A stretch of 64,000 nt of DNA from Ascarosepion bandense (taxonomy: Eukaryota; Mollusca; Cephalopoda; Sepiida; Sepiidae): assembly GCA_037127315.1 (NCBI GenBank), contig JBBBDQ010000445.1, positions 2,232,001 to 2,296,000 of the forward strand, written 5' to 3'. The notes beneath the pieces were generated by a model. The model was not told the origin of the DNA, did not search any database, and was given only the letters and a program-made list of their open reading frames with translations. This document shows positions 1-10,839 of this stretch, one piece after another (position 1 is the stretch's first letter; each line of letters begins with the position of its first letter). Made by a program: the position numbers and the translations under genes.

Positions 1-2880
1 AGGGGTTACTGGGAGGGAAAGAGAATGAGAAGGCATTAGTGAGTAGAAAGGACAATAAAAGAACAGGTTTCAGGAAGATAGAAGATGGCACAATGCCACC
101 AAGATGTAAGGGGTTACTGGGAGGGGAAGAGAATGAGAAGACTTTAGTGAGGGAGAAAGGGACACAAAAGAACAGGTTTCAGGAAGATGGAAGATGGCAA
201 TAATGCCACTAAGATGTAAGGGGTTACTGGGAGGGAAAGAGAATGAGAAGACATTAGTAGAAAGGACAATAAAAGAACAGGTTTCAGGAAGACAGAAGAT
301 GGCAATAATGCCACTAAGATGTAAGGGGTTACTGGGAGGGAAAGAGAATGAGAAGACTTTAGTGAGGAGAAAGGACAATAAAAGAACAGTTTCAGGCAGA
401 CAGAAGATGGCAATAATGCCACTAAGATGTAAGGGGTTACCAAGGAAAGAGAATGAGAAGACATTAGTGAGTAGAAAGGACAAAAGAACAGGTTTCAGAA
501 GATGAAGATGGCAATAATGCCAACAGATAACAACATTGGGAGGGAAAGAGAATGAGAAGGCATTAGTGAGTAGAAAGGACAATAAAAGAACAGGTTTCAG
601 GAAGACAGAAGATGCGTAATGCCACTAAGATGCAAGGGTTACTGGGAGGGGAAGAGAATGAGAAGACTTTAGTGAGGAGAAAGGACAATAAAGAACAGGT
701 TTCAGGAAGACAGAAGATGCAGCAATAATGCCATCAAGATGTAAGGGGTTACTGGGAGAGAAAGAGAATGAGAAGACTTTAGTGAGGAGAAAGGACAATA
801 AAAGAACAGGTTTCAGGGAAGACAGAAGATGGCAATAATGCCACTAAGATGTAAGGGGTTACTGGGAGTGGAAAGACAATGAGAGAAGACATTAGTGAGT
901 AGAAAGCGACAATAAAAGAACAGGTTTCAGAAGACAGAAGATGGCACACACTAAGATGTGGGGTTACTGGGAGTGAAAGAGAATGAGAACACTAGTGAGG
1001 AGAAAGGACAATAAAAGAACAGGTTTCAGGGAGACAGAAGATGGCAATAATGCCACTAAGATGTAAGGGGTTACTGGGAGGGGAAGAGAAGGAGAAGACT
1101 TTAGTGAGGAGAAAGGACAATAAAAGAACAGGTTTCAGGAAGACAGAAGATGGCAATAATGCCACTAAGATGTAAGGGGTTACTGGGGAGGGAAGAGAAT
1201 GAGAAGACATTAGTGAGGAAAGGACAATAAAAGAATATCAGGAAGACAGAAGATGGCACAATGCCACTAAGATGTAAGGTTACTGGGGAGGAAAGAGAAT
1301 GAGAAGACATTAGTGAGAAAGGACAATAAAAGAACAGGTTTCAGGAAGACAGAAGATGGCAATAATGCTACTAAGATGTATGGGTTACTGGGAGTGAAAG
1401 AGAATGAGAAGACTTTAGTGAGGAGAAAGGACAATAAAAGAATAAGTTTCAGGACAGAAGATGGCAATAATGCTACCAAGATGTAAGGGGTTACTGGGAG
1501 GGGAAGAGAATGAGAAGACTTTAGTGAGTGAGAAAGGACAACAAAAGAACAGGTTTCAGGAAGACAGAAGACAGTAATAATGCCACTAAGATGTAAGGGG
1601 TTACTGGGAGGGAAAGAGAAAAATGAGAAGGCATTAGTGAGTAGAAAGGACAATAAAAGAACAGGTTTCAGGAAGACAGAAGATGGCAATAATGCCACTA
1701 AGATGTAAGGGGGTTACTGGAGTGAAAGAGAATGAGAAGACATTAGTGAGTAGAAAGGACAATAAAAGAACAGGTTTCAGGAAGACAGAAGATGGCAATA
1801 ATGCCACTAAGATGTGGTATTACTGGGAGTGAAAGAGAATGAGAAGACTTTAGTGAGGAGAAAGGACAATAAAAGAACAGGTTTCAGGAAGACAGAAGAT
1901 GGCAATAATGCCACTAAGATGTAAGGGGTTACTGGGAGGAAGAGAATGAGAAGACTTTAGTGAGGAGAAAGGACAATAAAAGAACAGGTTTCAGGAAGAC
2001 AGAAGATGGCACACGTGCCACTAAGATGTAAGGGGTTACTGGGAGAGGAAAGAGAATGAGAAGATCAGTGGGAGAAGCACAATAAAAGAACAGGTTTCAG
2101 GAAGACACAGAAGAGGGCACAATGCCACTAAGATGTAAGGGGTTACTGGGAGGGAAAGAGAATGAGAAGGCATTAGTGAGTAGGAAAGGACAATAAAGAA
2201 CAGGTTTCAGGAAGACAGAAGATGGCAATAATGCCACCAAGATGTAAGGGGTTACTGGAGTGAAAGAGAATGAGAAGACATTAGTGAGTAGAAAGGACAA
2301 TAAAAGAACAGGTTTCCAGGAAGACAGAAGATGGCAATAATGCCACCAAGATGTAAGGGGTTACTGGGAGAAAGAGAATGAGAAGACTTTAGTGAGGAGA
2401 AAGGACAATAAAAGAACAGGTTTCAGGAAGACAGAAGAGGGCACAATGCCACTAAGATGTAATGGTTACTGGGAGGGAAAGAGAATGAGAAGGCATTAGT
2501 GAGTAGAAAGGACAATAAAAGAACAGGTTTCAGAAGACAGAAGATGGCAATAATGCCACTAAGATGTAAGGGGTTACTGGGAGGAAAGAGAATGAGAAGA
2601 CTTAGTGAGGAATGGACAATAAAAGAACAGGTTTCAGGAAGACAGAAGATGGCAATAATGCCACTAAGATGTAAGGGGTTACTGGGAGTGAAAGAGAATG
2701 AGAAGACATTAGTGAGTAGAAAGGACAATAAAAGAACAGGTTTCAGGAAGACAGAAGATGGCAATAATTCCACTAAGATGTAAGGGGTTACTGGGAGGGA
2801 AAGAGAATGAGAAGACTTTAGTGAGGAGAAAGGACAAAAGAACATCTTTCAGGAAGACAGAAGATGTCGATAATGCCACT
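1..2880. repeat. 109-bp minisatellite array, about 26 copies
   Basis: Tandem head-to-tail units of about 109 bp with small indels run from the window edge, so the left end is not seen. Each unit contains 'ccactaagatgtaagg', 'ggttactgggaggg', 'aggacaataaaagaac' and 'aggtttcaggaagacag' in that order. Units differ by single bases and by runs such as gactttagtgagg versus gacattagtgag. The reading frames on both strands are repeat artefacts: the unit is not a multiple of three and frames break at indels. The unit resembles the antisense 3' end of LINE-B, for example 51440-51610. The array decays after about 2850. Confidence 0.95.
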
Positions 2881-2956
2881 GGGAGTGAAACAATGAAATG
2901 AATTTGGTGAGAAAAAAGTTCAATGAAAGAAGTTTCAGGAACACAGAAGTCGATGA

Positions 2957-3312
2957 TAATGTGAAAATTAATAATAATCTCTGACAAAGCTTTATCTGAT
3001 AAACAGTGAAGTTGAAAATAAATACCAGTCAAATATTAATAATGATAATTGACAATGATCTATCTAAAAAAAATTAAGAAGAATGTAAATACTCATCAGA
3101 AATTAATAATAATGGCTGATAATACTTTATCAAATAAAAAATGAAGATGAAAATAAATACAAGTCAAAAATTATTAATAATGACTGACAATGCTTCATCT
3201 AATAAAAAATGAACATCAAGGTAAGTATTAGTCTGAAATTAATCATTGTTGAGAAGGATTTATCTTATAAAACATGAATATGAAAGTAAATACTAGTCAA
3301 AAATTAAGAATA
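2957..3312. repeat. 67-bp tandem repeat, about 5 degenerate copies
   Basis: AT-rich units carry the landmark 'aataccagtcaaa' or variants near 3022, 3088, 3155, 3224 and 3290, a mean spacing of 67 bp. Each unit also has a block like 'ctgataatactttatc' and 'aaaatgaagatgaaaa'. It lies directly beside the 109-bp array but has a different sequence. Divergence between units is much greater than in the 109-bp array, so it is probably older. No coding potential is apparent. Confidence 0.8.
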
Positions 3313-3688
3313 ATGGTTTTATTTTTGTGTGTGTTACTCATATTTAACACTTTTCTAGTTTATTTTATGTGATGTCAGCATCCTATTTATTTAATAGTGA
3401 ATAAAATGTTTTGTATAATTTAATATTCAGAAAATATTGAACATTAACAAGAAAACACAGATCATTGTTTTATGTTATACAGTGTAATTATATAATTACT
3501 AGAATTATTTTGCAATATTCTGACATGTTAATATCCCCACAGTTTTTAGTATTGTTAAATTTATTGCTAACATGTTTTGTTGAGATTTGCAAACTCTGCT
3601 TCATTCAATTTTGCAAACCCAGTGATAAAATTTGAATAAGCTGATTTGTTCGGAAAAATACTTTGACAAAAACACTATTTTGTTGTTT
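3313..3688. other. AT-rich spacer
   Basis: No gene, RNA or recognisable element seen. The last 10 bases resemble the sequence just after the following SINE and may be its target duplication. Confidence 0.5.
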
Positions 3689-3993
3689 CAGTCAGTTAAG
3701 TGCCATACGTGATACACGCTTGGGTGATCATATTTCAAAAGAGACATGACTGACTGGGCAGAAGATTATCCCGCAGTAGTTTGCCATTGCTTTCTGCGGT
3801 AGACTGCTTGCCGACCAAGGCTATAGAACCCAATCTGTCTTGCTATTTAACCCATAACTGGAAGGAAGAGACGGATTAATACCTTTCCCAAGGATATTTG
3901 CGCGTAAGTGAATACAATGGATGCAGCTGGAATTTGAACTTGGCTCCCCTGTTTTTCGTTCCGAGCCGATATCCACTGGACTACAACGCACAT
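3689..3993 (-). mobile_element. tRNA-headed SINE (about 303-bp family), full length
   Basis: Read on the minus strand it begins with a tRNA-like head: an A-box-like 'gtggatatcggctcgg' region and a B-box-like 'gttcaaattcc' region. A shared central domain follows (from 'gggaaaggtattaatcc' to 'gttatgggttaaat' in related copies), then a tail ending in 'cttaactgactg'. Flanks 3679-3688 and 3994-4003 match at 8 of 10 positions, a likely target duplication. Length agrees with copies at 22163 and 44200. The head should work as an internal pol III promoter, but it has substitutions and activity is unknown. Confidence 0.85.
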
Positions 3994-5150
3994 TTCGCTG
4001 TTTAACAATGTCATTAATTTAATCTAATTTTATACTAATAATTTTTAAGAAAATGAATTTTTTTCCCCTTTTTTTCAACAGTAAAGAATAAATTCTTAGG
4101 ATTTCTTCATCTTGAGTATGCAATATAGAGCTGGTCATGTGTAAATATTCTTTTTGCCAAAAACAATAATGTCTTTTATTAAATTTGTATTTGTTATTTT
4201 AATCATTGTTTTTATTAGGGGAGTATTTTTTGTTAAATATTAAAACAATTTTTCTCCAAAAAAAAATGAAGAAAAATTTATTGTACTAAGCGACCCACCC
4301 TAGTAAAATCAATTGTACTTGGTACCCCTTTACCTGTCTGCGTTATTTCTTAAAATTTGCTTTTGATCAGAAGTCACAAAATTTTATATTTAAGTTTAAA
4401 TTGTAATTTTTTGACGACATATTACTAAGCACACGACACTTCTCGGTTAAAGGGAAGTAACTCACTTTTTTCGTAAAATATCTTTAAATTGAAAGAATTT
4501 GTTATTTAAAAAAATCCCTTTCAAAATTTAAATTAAATGAACCAAAATGTATTATAGCGATTGAAAATTAAGCGGAATTAATAATTATATAAAAAGAGTA
4601 AAAATTATAAAATATTTTCTATAACTTAATTTTGGTTAGATCTCAACCCTTTCTTTTCATTCAATAAAATTGGAAAAAACTCAAAAAGAATTGACTTCCA
4701 AGAATTGATGAATATTAATTTGGACAATATTTTGTGTGTAAATAATCATAAAAAAGATTAATTCCTCGATTTCATTTTGACAGAACAAATATTTCTTGCT
4801 ATTGGAGGCACATTGGAATGGTGAAAAATGCTCCCCACCCACCAAAGCTAAAGAAAATATTAAGGAGCATGAAAAATTTGTCAAACATGGATAATCATGA
4901 CCATCATAAGCAGTAGTATTAAAAGAATGGTTTTTCCATTGTCACCACTAATTTTTTTTTTTTAACTAATTTCAACTTTTTGGCAATGTTTATGGTTTTA
5001 AAAAAACAATCATTAAAATTATAATAAAACCTAAACATGTGATGACAGTGAATTTATAGATATTTTTTGTTCTTGAGAATTTACAACAAAAATATTAGAT
5101 TGTTTATTTACAAGAATAATTTTATATTTACGGCATTCTAAATTTAAATT
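3994..5150. other. AT-rich region, no recognised feature
   Basis: Long A and T runs with no coherent long reading frame. A 67-codon minus frame at 4681-4884 has no recognisable similarity and AT-driven composition, so I do not call it a gene. Confidence 0.5.
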
Positions 5151-5151
5151 T

Positions 5152-5352
5152 TTTTTTAACCATTATTTCACCCCAAGCAAGGCAATACAGCCACTGGTGT
5201 GCAAGGGGGTTACAGTGAGAGAAATGAAAAAAAAGAATAGGGAACATGTTTCCAGGGATGAAGAAGAAAACATAACAGAAAGTTGGGAATCAAGAAGATA
5301 GAAGACGATAATTGGCGTTGCACTTAAACTGTTGGAGATTGTAGGTAGAACT
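5152..5352 (-). mobile_element. LINE-B 3' end fragment
   Basis: The plus strand starts with a T run, then 'caccccaagcaaggcaata', 'ccactggtgtgc' and 'agggggttac'. This is the reverse complement of the LINE-B 3' untranslated end, which terminates in a short poly-A. It extends to the block 'cttaaactgttggag', which also occurs in the longer copies near 6590 and 31350. No coding part remains. Confidence 0.8.
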
Positions 5353-5415
5353 AATGCAATGCAATATTTATTGTTTACTAATTTATCTAAATCTAAACTT
5401 ATTTATAAATGGAAC

Positions 5416-5418
<3 letters not shown>

Positions 5419-5470
<52 letters not shown>
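5419..5470. repeat. (GT)n microsatellite inside Helitron
   Basis: About 26 uninterrupted GT units at the position where sister Helitrons carry shorter or interrupted GT tracts, so the tract expanded within the element. Confidence 0.95.
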
Positions 5471-5472
<2 letters not shown>

Positions 5473-5724
5473 ATTACCTATAGACTCCGAAACAGCTGAA
5501 CCAATTGTCTTGAAAATTTACACAGTTGTACTATAAGCGTCTGCAAGTGTTCTGAGCTAGGTTTTGTGTCGAGGTAGCCCCGATAAATATCGATAATTGA
5601 AAAAATCAGTTTATAGAAGGAGTGGTCTGATTTTAATCAAATTTGATACACTCATAGACAAAGAGATAAGAAACGATATTCAGAAGTTTCAAGGTTGCAG
5701 TTCTTACAATAGTGCAGAAAATCG

Positions 5725-5725
<1 letters not shown>

Positions 5726-5772
<47 letters not shown>
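5726..5772. repeat. (TA)n microsatellite inside Helitron
   Basis: About 23 TA units after 'cagaaaatcga'. The same site is a TA tract in every other Helitron copy in the window. Confidence 0.95.
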
Positions 5773-5775
<3 letters not shown>

Positions 5776-6213
5776 CAAGATGTTTGTGTGTGTGTCTGTT
5801 TATCTGCCTGTATGTCTGTATTTTTTCAGCCCTTTTATTTTAGTTTTTGCTTCAGGTTTGGATCTAAGTAGGTATAATTGTAGTTCTTAGTCTCAGCTAT
5901 GATACCATTTACTCAGAGGACTTATTTAGCCTTCAAAATTCAGTTTACAACGAAAAAGGCTTATTTGATATCGATACCAGGAAATCAAAATTTGACTTAC
6001 ATCCATTCATTTTTCTTTCAGTCTATCTACGGTTTCGCTTTAACTGGAAACAACTATTGCTTTTTAGTCTTTCATGTCAACGTCCAAAGAGTCTGAGCTT
6101 CAGGATGATGGATTAGTTTTAAAGCTTTCATTACATCCGAGCAACGCCGGGCTATACTGCTAGTAAAGAAATAAATTTGAAAACAGTTTTTATTGAAGAA
6201 TTTCTAAACATTT

Positions 6214-6330
6214 CTTAAATTATTAAAATATACGAACCAAATATAAGGGAATCCTTATTATTTACTATTTTATAAAGTTTGAATTGGCAATTATCTGATA
6301 TTTTGTCAACCATTCTAATAAAAAGTCTAA
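6214..6330. repeat. Left copy of direct repeat flanking a LINE-B insertion
   Basis: Matches 7198-7312 at roughly 90 percent over the first 75 bases, including 'ccaaatataagggaat' and 'attatttactattttataaa', and more weakly after that. See the finding on this duplication. Confidence 0.8.
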
Positions 6331-6388
6331 TAAATAAGAAATATCTGATAAAGATACCAAGGCTATTCATAAATTTATAAACATTTTT

Positions 6389-7197
6389 TTTTCTTTTTTT
6401 TTTTTTTTAATCGTATCATCCCAAGCAAGGCATTTCACTGCCACTATAGCGCAGGGGGTTACATAGAGCGATTGGGTATAGGAAATGTCAGAAGGAGGGT
6501 GATAGACGACTTAGGATGTACATAGGAAGAGAGTTGGAGAGAGTGGGTGTGAGTTAGTGTGTTACGAGGTGTCTATTGACCTTACATTTAAACTCCTGGA
6601 GGTTGTAGCCGTCGGAGAAGCAAGTATGTGGTAGGGAATTTCACAGGCGGGAAGTGCGAGGAAAGAAGCTGTTGGAGTAGAAATTGCGGTTACATTTCAT
6701 CGGTTTCACTGTAAAAGGGTGGGACCTAGTTGCCAATCTAGTATCTTGTGCAAATTCACATCTAGGGGGCACCAGTGATTTAAGTTTGTCAGAGCAGAAG
6801 CCATGAAAGTATTTATAGAAGAGGCAGAGGGAAACCACGTCACGCCGGTGAGAGATACTGCAGGCGGTCAGCCAAGTTGGTATCAATCACATTACAGATT
6901 CTTCGCCGTATTTTATCAAGAACCCCGAGAAGAATAGAAGGGGCACCCGACCAGATGTGGCAGCAGTACTCAATACACGGGTGGATGGTGGATTTATATA
7001 ATTGCAGGATAGATTCAGGCGGAAAGAATTTCCAGGTCCTGCACAGAGAGCCGACTTTCATAGCTGCGGATTTAGCAATGGATTCGATGTAGTCATTCCA
7101 CTTGAGGTCCGCTGAGAGTGTCAGGCCAAGCAGGCGTAGTGATTTACTCTCTGGGAGGCAAGCCTGTTCCATGCTAATGGGAGGGAGGTGCGGTTTT
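6389..7197 (-). pseudogene. LINE-B (jockey/CR1-like) ORF2 C-terminus and 3' end
   Basis: On the minus strand a frame from 7172 down to about 6840 starts MEQACLPESKSLRLLGLTL and continues with CIEYCCHIWSG. After a frame break, 6641-6886 continues with LCLFYKYFHGFCSD and ATRSHPFTVKPMKCNRNFY. This is the region downstream of the reverse-transcriptase core in jockey/CR1-type non-LTR elements. The 3' end shows the antisense 'cccaagcaaggcat' block and a T run (poly-A tail). The catalytic reverse-transcriptase motifs are absent because the copy is 5' truncated. The truncation point near 7197 is almost the same as in the copy ending at 33782. Not functional. Confidence 0.85.
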
Positions 7198-7312
7198 TAC
7201 TAAATTATTAAAATATGTGAACCAAATATAAGGGAATTCTTATTATTTACTATTTTATAAAGTTGGCATTGAAAACCATTGCAATAAACAATATAATAAA
7301 TAGTTTAAATAA
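7198..7312. repeat. Right copy of direct repeat flanking LINE-B
   Basis: Partner of 6214-6330. It starts exactly where the LINE-B sequence stops. Confidence 0.8.
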
Positions 7313-8035
7313 ACAATTAATTAGCAATGTTTATTATTTTTGTTGTTAATTCTCAACAACAACAAAAATGTATAAATTAACTTTTATATTTTTTTACATT
7401 TTATTACAATTCTAATCGTTCCTTTTTTTAAATGATAAACATTGACGAAGAGTGAAGGGAGTTAAAATAATAGCAATGTCAAAGGAAAAACATTTTTTGA
7501 CATTGTTTTATTGCAAGCACATTTATTCATGTTTGACAAAATTTAATTATAAAAACAGTAAAGAGTGATGAGCTGCAATGTAATATTCTATTTGCTTGTG
7601 TAACAAAAGAGAAAAATCACCTTCCTCAAAAAAAGAGTTTGTGTTTGTGTGTTGTCTGCCGAAGAAAATTTCAGAAAATTGTTAGAAAAAAAAAGAAGCT
7701 ATGCTAATTTTCTTTCCTCCCTGTCAGGTGTGGCCAATCAGAAAAATCACTCAGTACATAAAGGCTGTTGCTTTTGCTTACTGAGGGAGATAATTTTTTG
7801 AGCTTTGAGAAAGTACAATTTTGAAGCATGTTGAGCAAAAGTTTTTTTGTTTTTTTTTGCTGTTGCATGGGGAAAGTTGAATTTCTTACCCTGTTTTTGT
7901 TACTGTGTTGTCTGCTGGACTGTTCACATCAGATCTGCAGTTGAACTTAGTGTTGACACACAGATATTTTTTTTCTGTTTCTATTACAATATTGGACAAT
8001 TTTCTCATAGACAAAAGAAAAATTTGAGATAATGG
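7313..8035. other. AT-rich spacer, no recognised feature
   Basis: Only short frames. A 61-codon plus frame at 7847-8032 has low-complexity composition and no known match that I recognise. Confidence 0.45.
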
Positions 8036-8342
8036 AGATGTAGCTCTGCAGAAGGATGCTGAGCATACGATGGACCAAATGTGATTAGCGACAAAGTTTT
8101 AGAGAAGATTGAAAAAAGTTTTCAGAAAAATAGGAACAAAAAGGACACTTTTAAGTATATGCATAAAGAAATGGTCTTAAACTTCTGGAACACATAACGA
8201 GGAAAGAATGTTTAGTGAATTTGACACTCACAGGACATATAGAAGGTAAGATAGGGAGATGGAAACATTGAGTAACTGACCTAATGGGTTTGTGTAAATC
8301 AGTTGTAGATGGGGGGGGACTCTGAGGAATAATCCTCTCTAC
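8036..8342 (+). pseudogene. LINE-A C-terminal fragment, decayed
   Basis: Broken frames give pieces such as RRMLSIRWT, KECLVNLTLTGHIEGK and LMGLCKSVVD. They line up with the C-terminal part of the LINE-A protein seen better at 31871-32536. Several stops and frameshifts. The match is by eye from conserved blocks and is weaker than for the other LINE-A copies. Confidence 0.65.
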
Positions 8343-8379
8343 TATAATAAAGACTTGTGTATTTGTGTATTTATTTGTT

Positions 8380-8427
<48 letters not shown>

Positions 8428-8445
8428 CATGCACATATATGTGTA

Positions 8446-8477
<32 letters not shown>

Positions 8478-8514
8478 CACATACAAACAAATAAATACAC
8501 AACAGTCTTTATTA
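8343..8514. repeat. Imperfect inverted repeat around TA/GT microsatellites
   Basis: Arms at about 8343-8386 and 8472-8514 are reverse complements with small indels. Both contain the 'gtatttatttgtttgtat' block and an AATAAAGACT end. The loop is TA and GT microsatellite. The right end abuts a LINE-B fragment. The AATAAAGACTG motif also forms the centre of the perfect palindrome at 9269-9408. Confidence 0.8.
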
Positions 8515-8922
8515 GCTCACTGGTGCCCCCTATATATAAATTTACTCGAGTCACAAGATTAGGAACTAGGTTCCACCCTTTTACTTTGAAACCAATAAAT
8601 TGTAAACGCAAATTCTACTCCAGCAGCTCCTTTTCCCGGACTTCCCGCCTGTGGAATTCCTTTTTATTTACTTGCTTCCCTGACAGCTACAATCTCCAAG
8701 AATTTAAATGTAAAGTCAATAGTCATCTAACTTGTATCCTCTCTCTCATGCTCCTTTCTCCGTCCACTCCACTCTCATCAGTTTTCTCATCCTTCCCTTA
8801 CCCACTTCCTGACAACCCCGCTATAAACTCTCACTCTTTCTCCTAACTTTCCTCCTATGTAACCCCCTGCAAAACAGTGGCAGTGAAATGCCTTGCTTGG
8901 GGCTATATGATTATAAAAAAAA
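8515..8922 (+). pseudogene. LINE-B ORF C-terminus with 3' UTR and tail
   Basis: Translates as [20 protein letters not shown], then [20 protein letters not shown] and SYNLQEFKCKVN, the extreme C-terminus of the LINE-B protein. A pyrimidine-rich 3' UTR follows, ending 'ccttgcttgggg' and 'atatgattataaaaaaaa'. 5' truncated to the last 80 or so codons. Confidence 0.85.
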
Positions 8923-9014
8923 AAGATTTCTATACGATTATAATGTGGATGTAAAGTAGGGGTCAATTGTACATCACATTCAATATATAAACTGATCCCT
9001 CAATTTGTGGTCAC

Positions 9015-9145
9015 AGTCATACTTCTCTTACCCACTTCCTGACACCCCCACTATAACCTGTCACTCTTTCTCAAAATTTTCCCCCTATGTAAACCCCTGC
9101 AAAACAGTGTCAGTAAACTGCCTTGTTTGGGATGATATGATTATA

Positions 9146-9148
<3 letters not shown>
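9015..9148 (+). mobile_element. LINE-B 3' UTR fragment
   Basis: A second copy of the 3' UTR end: 'cttacccacttcctgacac', 'ctgcaaaacagtg', 'ccttgtttgggatgatatg'. Its A-rich tail runs into a TA microsatellite at 9149-9190, so the tail probably seeded the tract. Confidence 0.8.

Positions 9149-9190
<42 letters not shown>
9149..9190. repeat. (TA)n microsatellite
   Basis: About 20 TA units directly after a LINE-B tail. Confidence 0.95.
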
Positions 9191-9194
<4 letters not shown>

Positions 9195-9268
9195 AGAGAG
9201 ACAATAGCAAGGCAGTATCAGCTCAGTTCATTCTCTTTACTACCAGTTATTAAACCTCTTGCCACATG

Positions 9269-9404
9269 TTTGCTCTTTAATAGTGTCATATTATTTTATA
9301 TTTTTGCAATAATTATGTCGTTGGAATAAAGACTGCTGTATCAGTCTTTATTCCAACGACATAATTATTGCAAAAATATAAAATAATATGACACTATTAA
9401 AGAG

Positions 9405-9408
<4 letters not shown>
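9269..9408. repeat. Perfect 67-bp inverted repeat with 6-base spacer
   Basis: Arms 9269-9335 and 9342-9408 are exact reverse complements with no mismatch. The spacer is 'ctgtat'. Just outside the arms the match continues with one mismatch into the flanking TA repeat. The sequence could form a 67-bp hairpin or cruciform. It contains no reading frame and no recognised transposon end. Confidence 0.97.
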
Positions 9409-9437
<29 letters not shown>

Positions 9438-9440
<3 letters not shown>

Positions 9441-10154
9441 CTTATCTATAAATGGAGCTTTGTGTCTGTGTGTGTATGTGTGTTCGTTACCTATAGACTC
9501 CGAAACAGCTGAACCAATTTTATTGAAAATTTACACAGTTGTACTATAAGCGTCTGCGAGTGTTCTTAGCTAGGTTTTGTGTCAAGGTACCCCTGATAAA
9601 TATTGATAATGGAAAAAATCGGGTTATAGAAGGAGTGGCCCGGTTTTAATAAAATTTGATACACTCATAGACAAAGATATAAGAAACGATATTCAGAAGT
9701 TTCAAGGTTGCAGTTCTTACAATAGTGCAGAAAATTGATAATATATATATATATATATAAAAAAGGCAAGATTTTTGTGTGTGTGTGTCTTTTTATCTGC
9801 CTGCATGTCTGTATTTTTCAGTCCTTTTATTTTAGTTTTTGCTTCGGGTTTGTCCCTAAATAGGTATAATTGTAGTTCTTAGTCTCAGCTATGATACAAT
9901 TTACTCAGAGGACTTAATTAGCCTTCAAAATTCAGTTTATGACGAAAAAAAATTTTAGTTGATATCAATACCAGGAAATCAAAATTTGACTTACATCCAT
10001 TCATTTTTCTTTCAGTCTATGGTTTCGCTTTAACTGGAAACAACTATTGCTTTTTTAGTCTTTCATGCTAACGTCCAAAGAGTCTGAGCTCCAGGACCAT
10101 GGATTAATTTTAAAGCTTTCATTACACCCAAGCAACGCCAGGCTATACTGCTAG
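9438..10154 (+). mobile_element. Non-autonomous Helitron, 5' end blurred by TA repeat
   Basis: Collinear with the 5392-6163 copy: 'cttatctataaatggagc', 'gactccgaaacagctgaac', then the terminal hairpin region and CTGCTAG followed by host T. The 5' TC end is not visible because a TA microsatellite occupies that position. No protein encoded. Confidence 0.85.
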
Positions 10155-10839
10155 TATATATATATATATATAGTCATTTACATTTGTAAATCATTTTTTC
10201 CAAAGTTACTGAACATTTCCTGATGATGAGATAAAAACTATAAATCTCGAAACAGAAATTTTCATGTCACAATGTATTTCATATCATAAATTTATTTATA
10301 TTTTCCTCCCCTGTCGTGCTCAGGTGTTTGGATTTTTTTCTTATGTCTTAATGTAAGACGTGTACTTAATAGTGGAGACAATATATATCTTGCTGTCAGT
10401 TTAGATGGCATATCAATATAGATTCTACAAAAAAGAGTTACAAAAAGCAGGTAGTTGTGGAGAGCCACGGTTGCCTCTGTTCTGAAAGAACATGTCTCAT
10501 GATGAAAGAAGATACGACACTTTTTCTGCCCCCACAGTAAAAATAATATGCACTTTTTTTTTTTTTTTTTTTTTTTATGACTTGCAAGGTCTTCGTAGCT
10601 TCTTTAGATAAAGAAAGGCCTTCACATACGAAATCAGTGATATTACACTTGTAGTCAGGGGGCTGATTGTAGGCCAGGTGGATTTACTCATGGAAAGATA
10701 ACCTAATTTTATTTTTGTTTACTTCCTTGTTAAATGCTGTTTCTCCTCTGTTCATTATAGCATACTAAACAGTCTTTTTACGAAGAAAGGGAACGCAATC
10801 AGATTGACTTTAACATTACTAACTAATAAAAATATCTTA
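10155..10839. other. Unclassified sequence with a possible retroelement 3' region
   Basis: 10155-10172 is a TA tract. The block around 10215-10260 ('cctgatgatgagataa', then 'aatctcgaaacag') is of a kind often found near 3' ends of LINE or Penelope-like elements, but no coding part is attached. A T run lies at 10553-10576. Nothing else recognised. Confidence 0.35.

Larger units (their letters stand above)
5392..6163 (+). mobile_element. Non-autonomous Helitron, full length
   Basis: The element begins TCTAAACTT and ends CTGCTAG, lies between host A (5391) and T (6164), and has a short GC-rich hairpin (arms around 'ccgagcaacgccggg') about 10 bases before the CTAG end. These are the textbook Helitron termini: 5' TC, 3' CTRR with an upstream stem-loop, insertion between A and T, no target duplication. 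It encodes no Rep/helicase. Internal landmarks shared with the other copies are 'gactccgaaacagctgaac', 'gtactataagcgtctgc' and 'gatatcgataccaggaaat'. It contains GT (5419-5470) and TA (5726-5772) microsatellites. Confidence 0.88.

Noticed and set aside
70..582. 170-codon minus-strand frame and other long frames in 1-3000
   Set aside because: They are repeats of the 109-bp unit read in frame by chance; the frame shifts at each indel and the protein is low complexity.
5354..5536. Cysteine/valine-repeat peptide
   Set aside because: It is a GT microsatellite translated inside a Helitron.
8355..8846. 163-codon plus frame as one gene
   Set aside because: It joins translated TA/GT microsatellite with a LINE-B C-terminal fragment.
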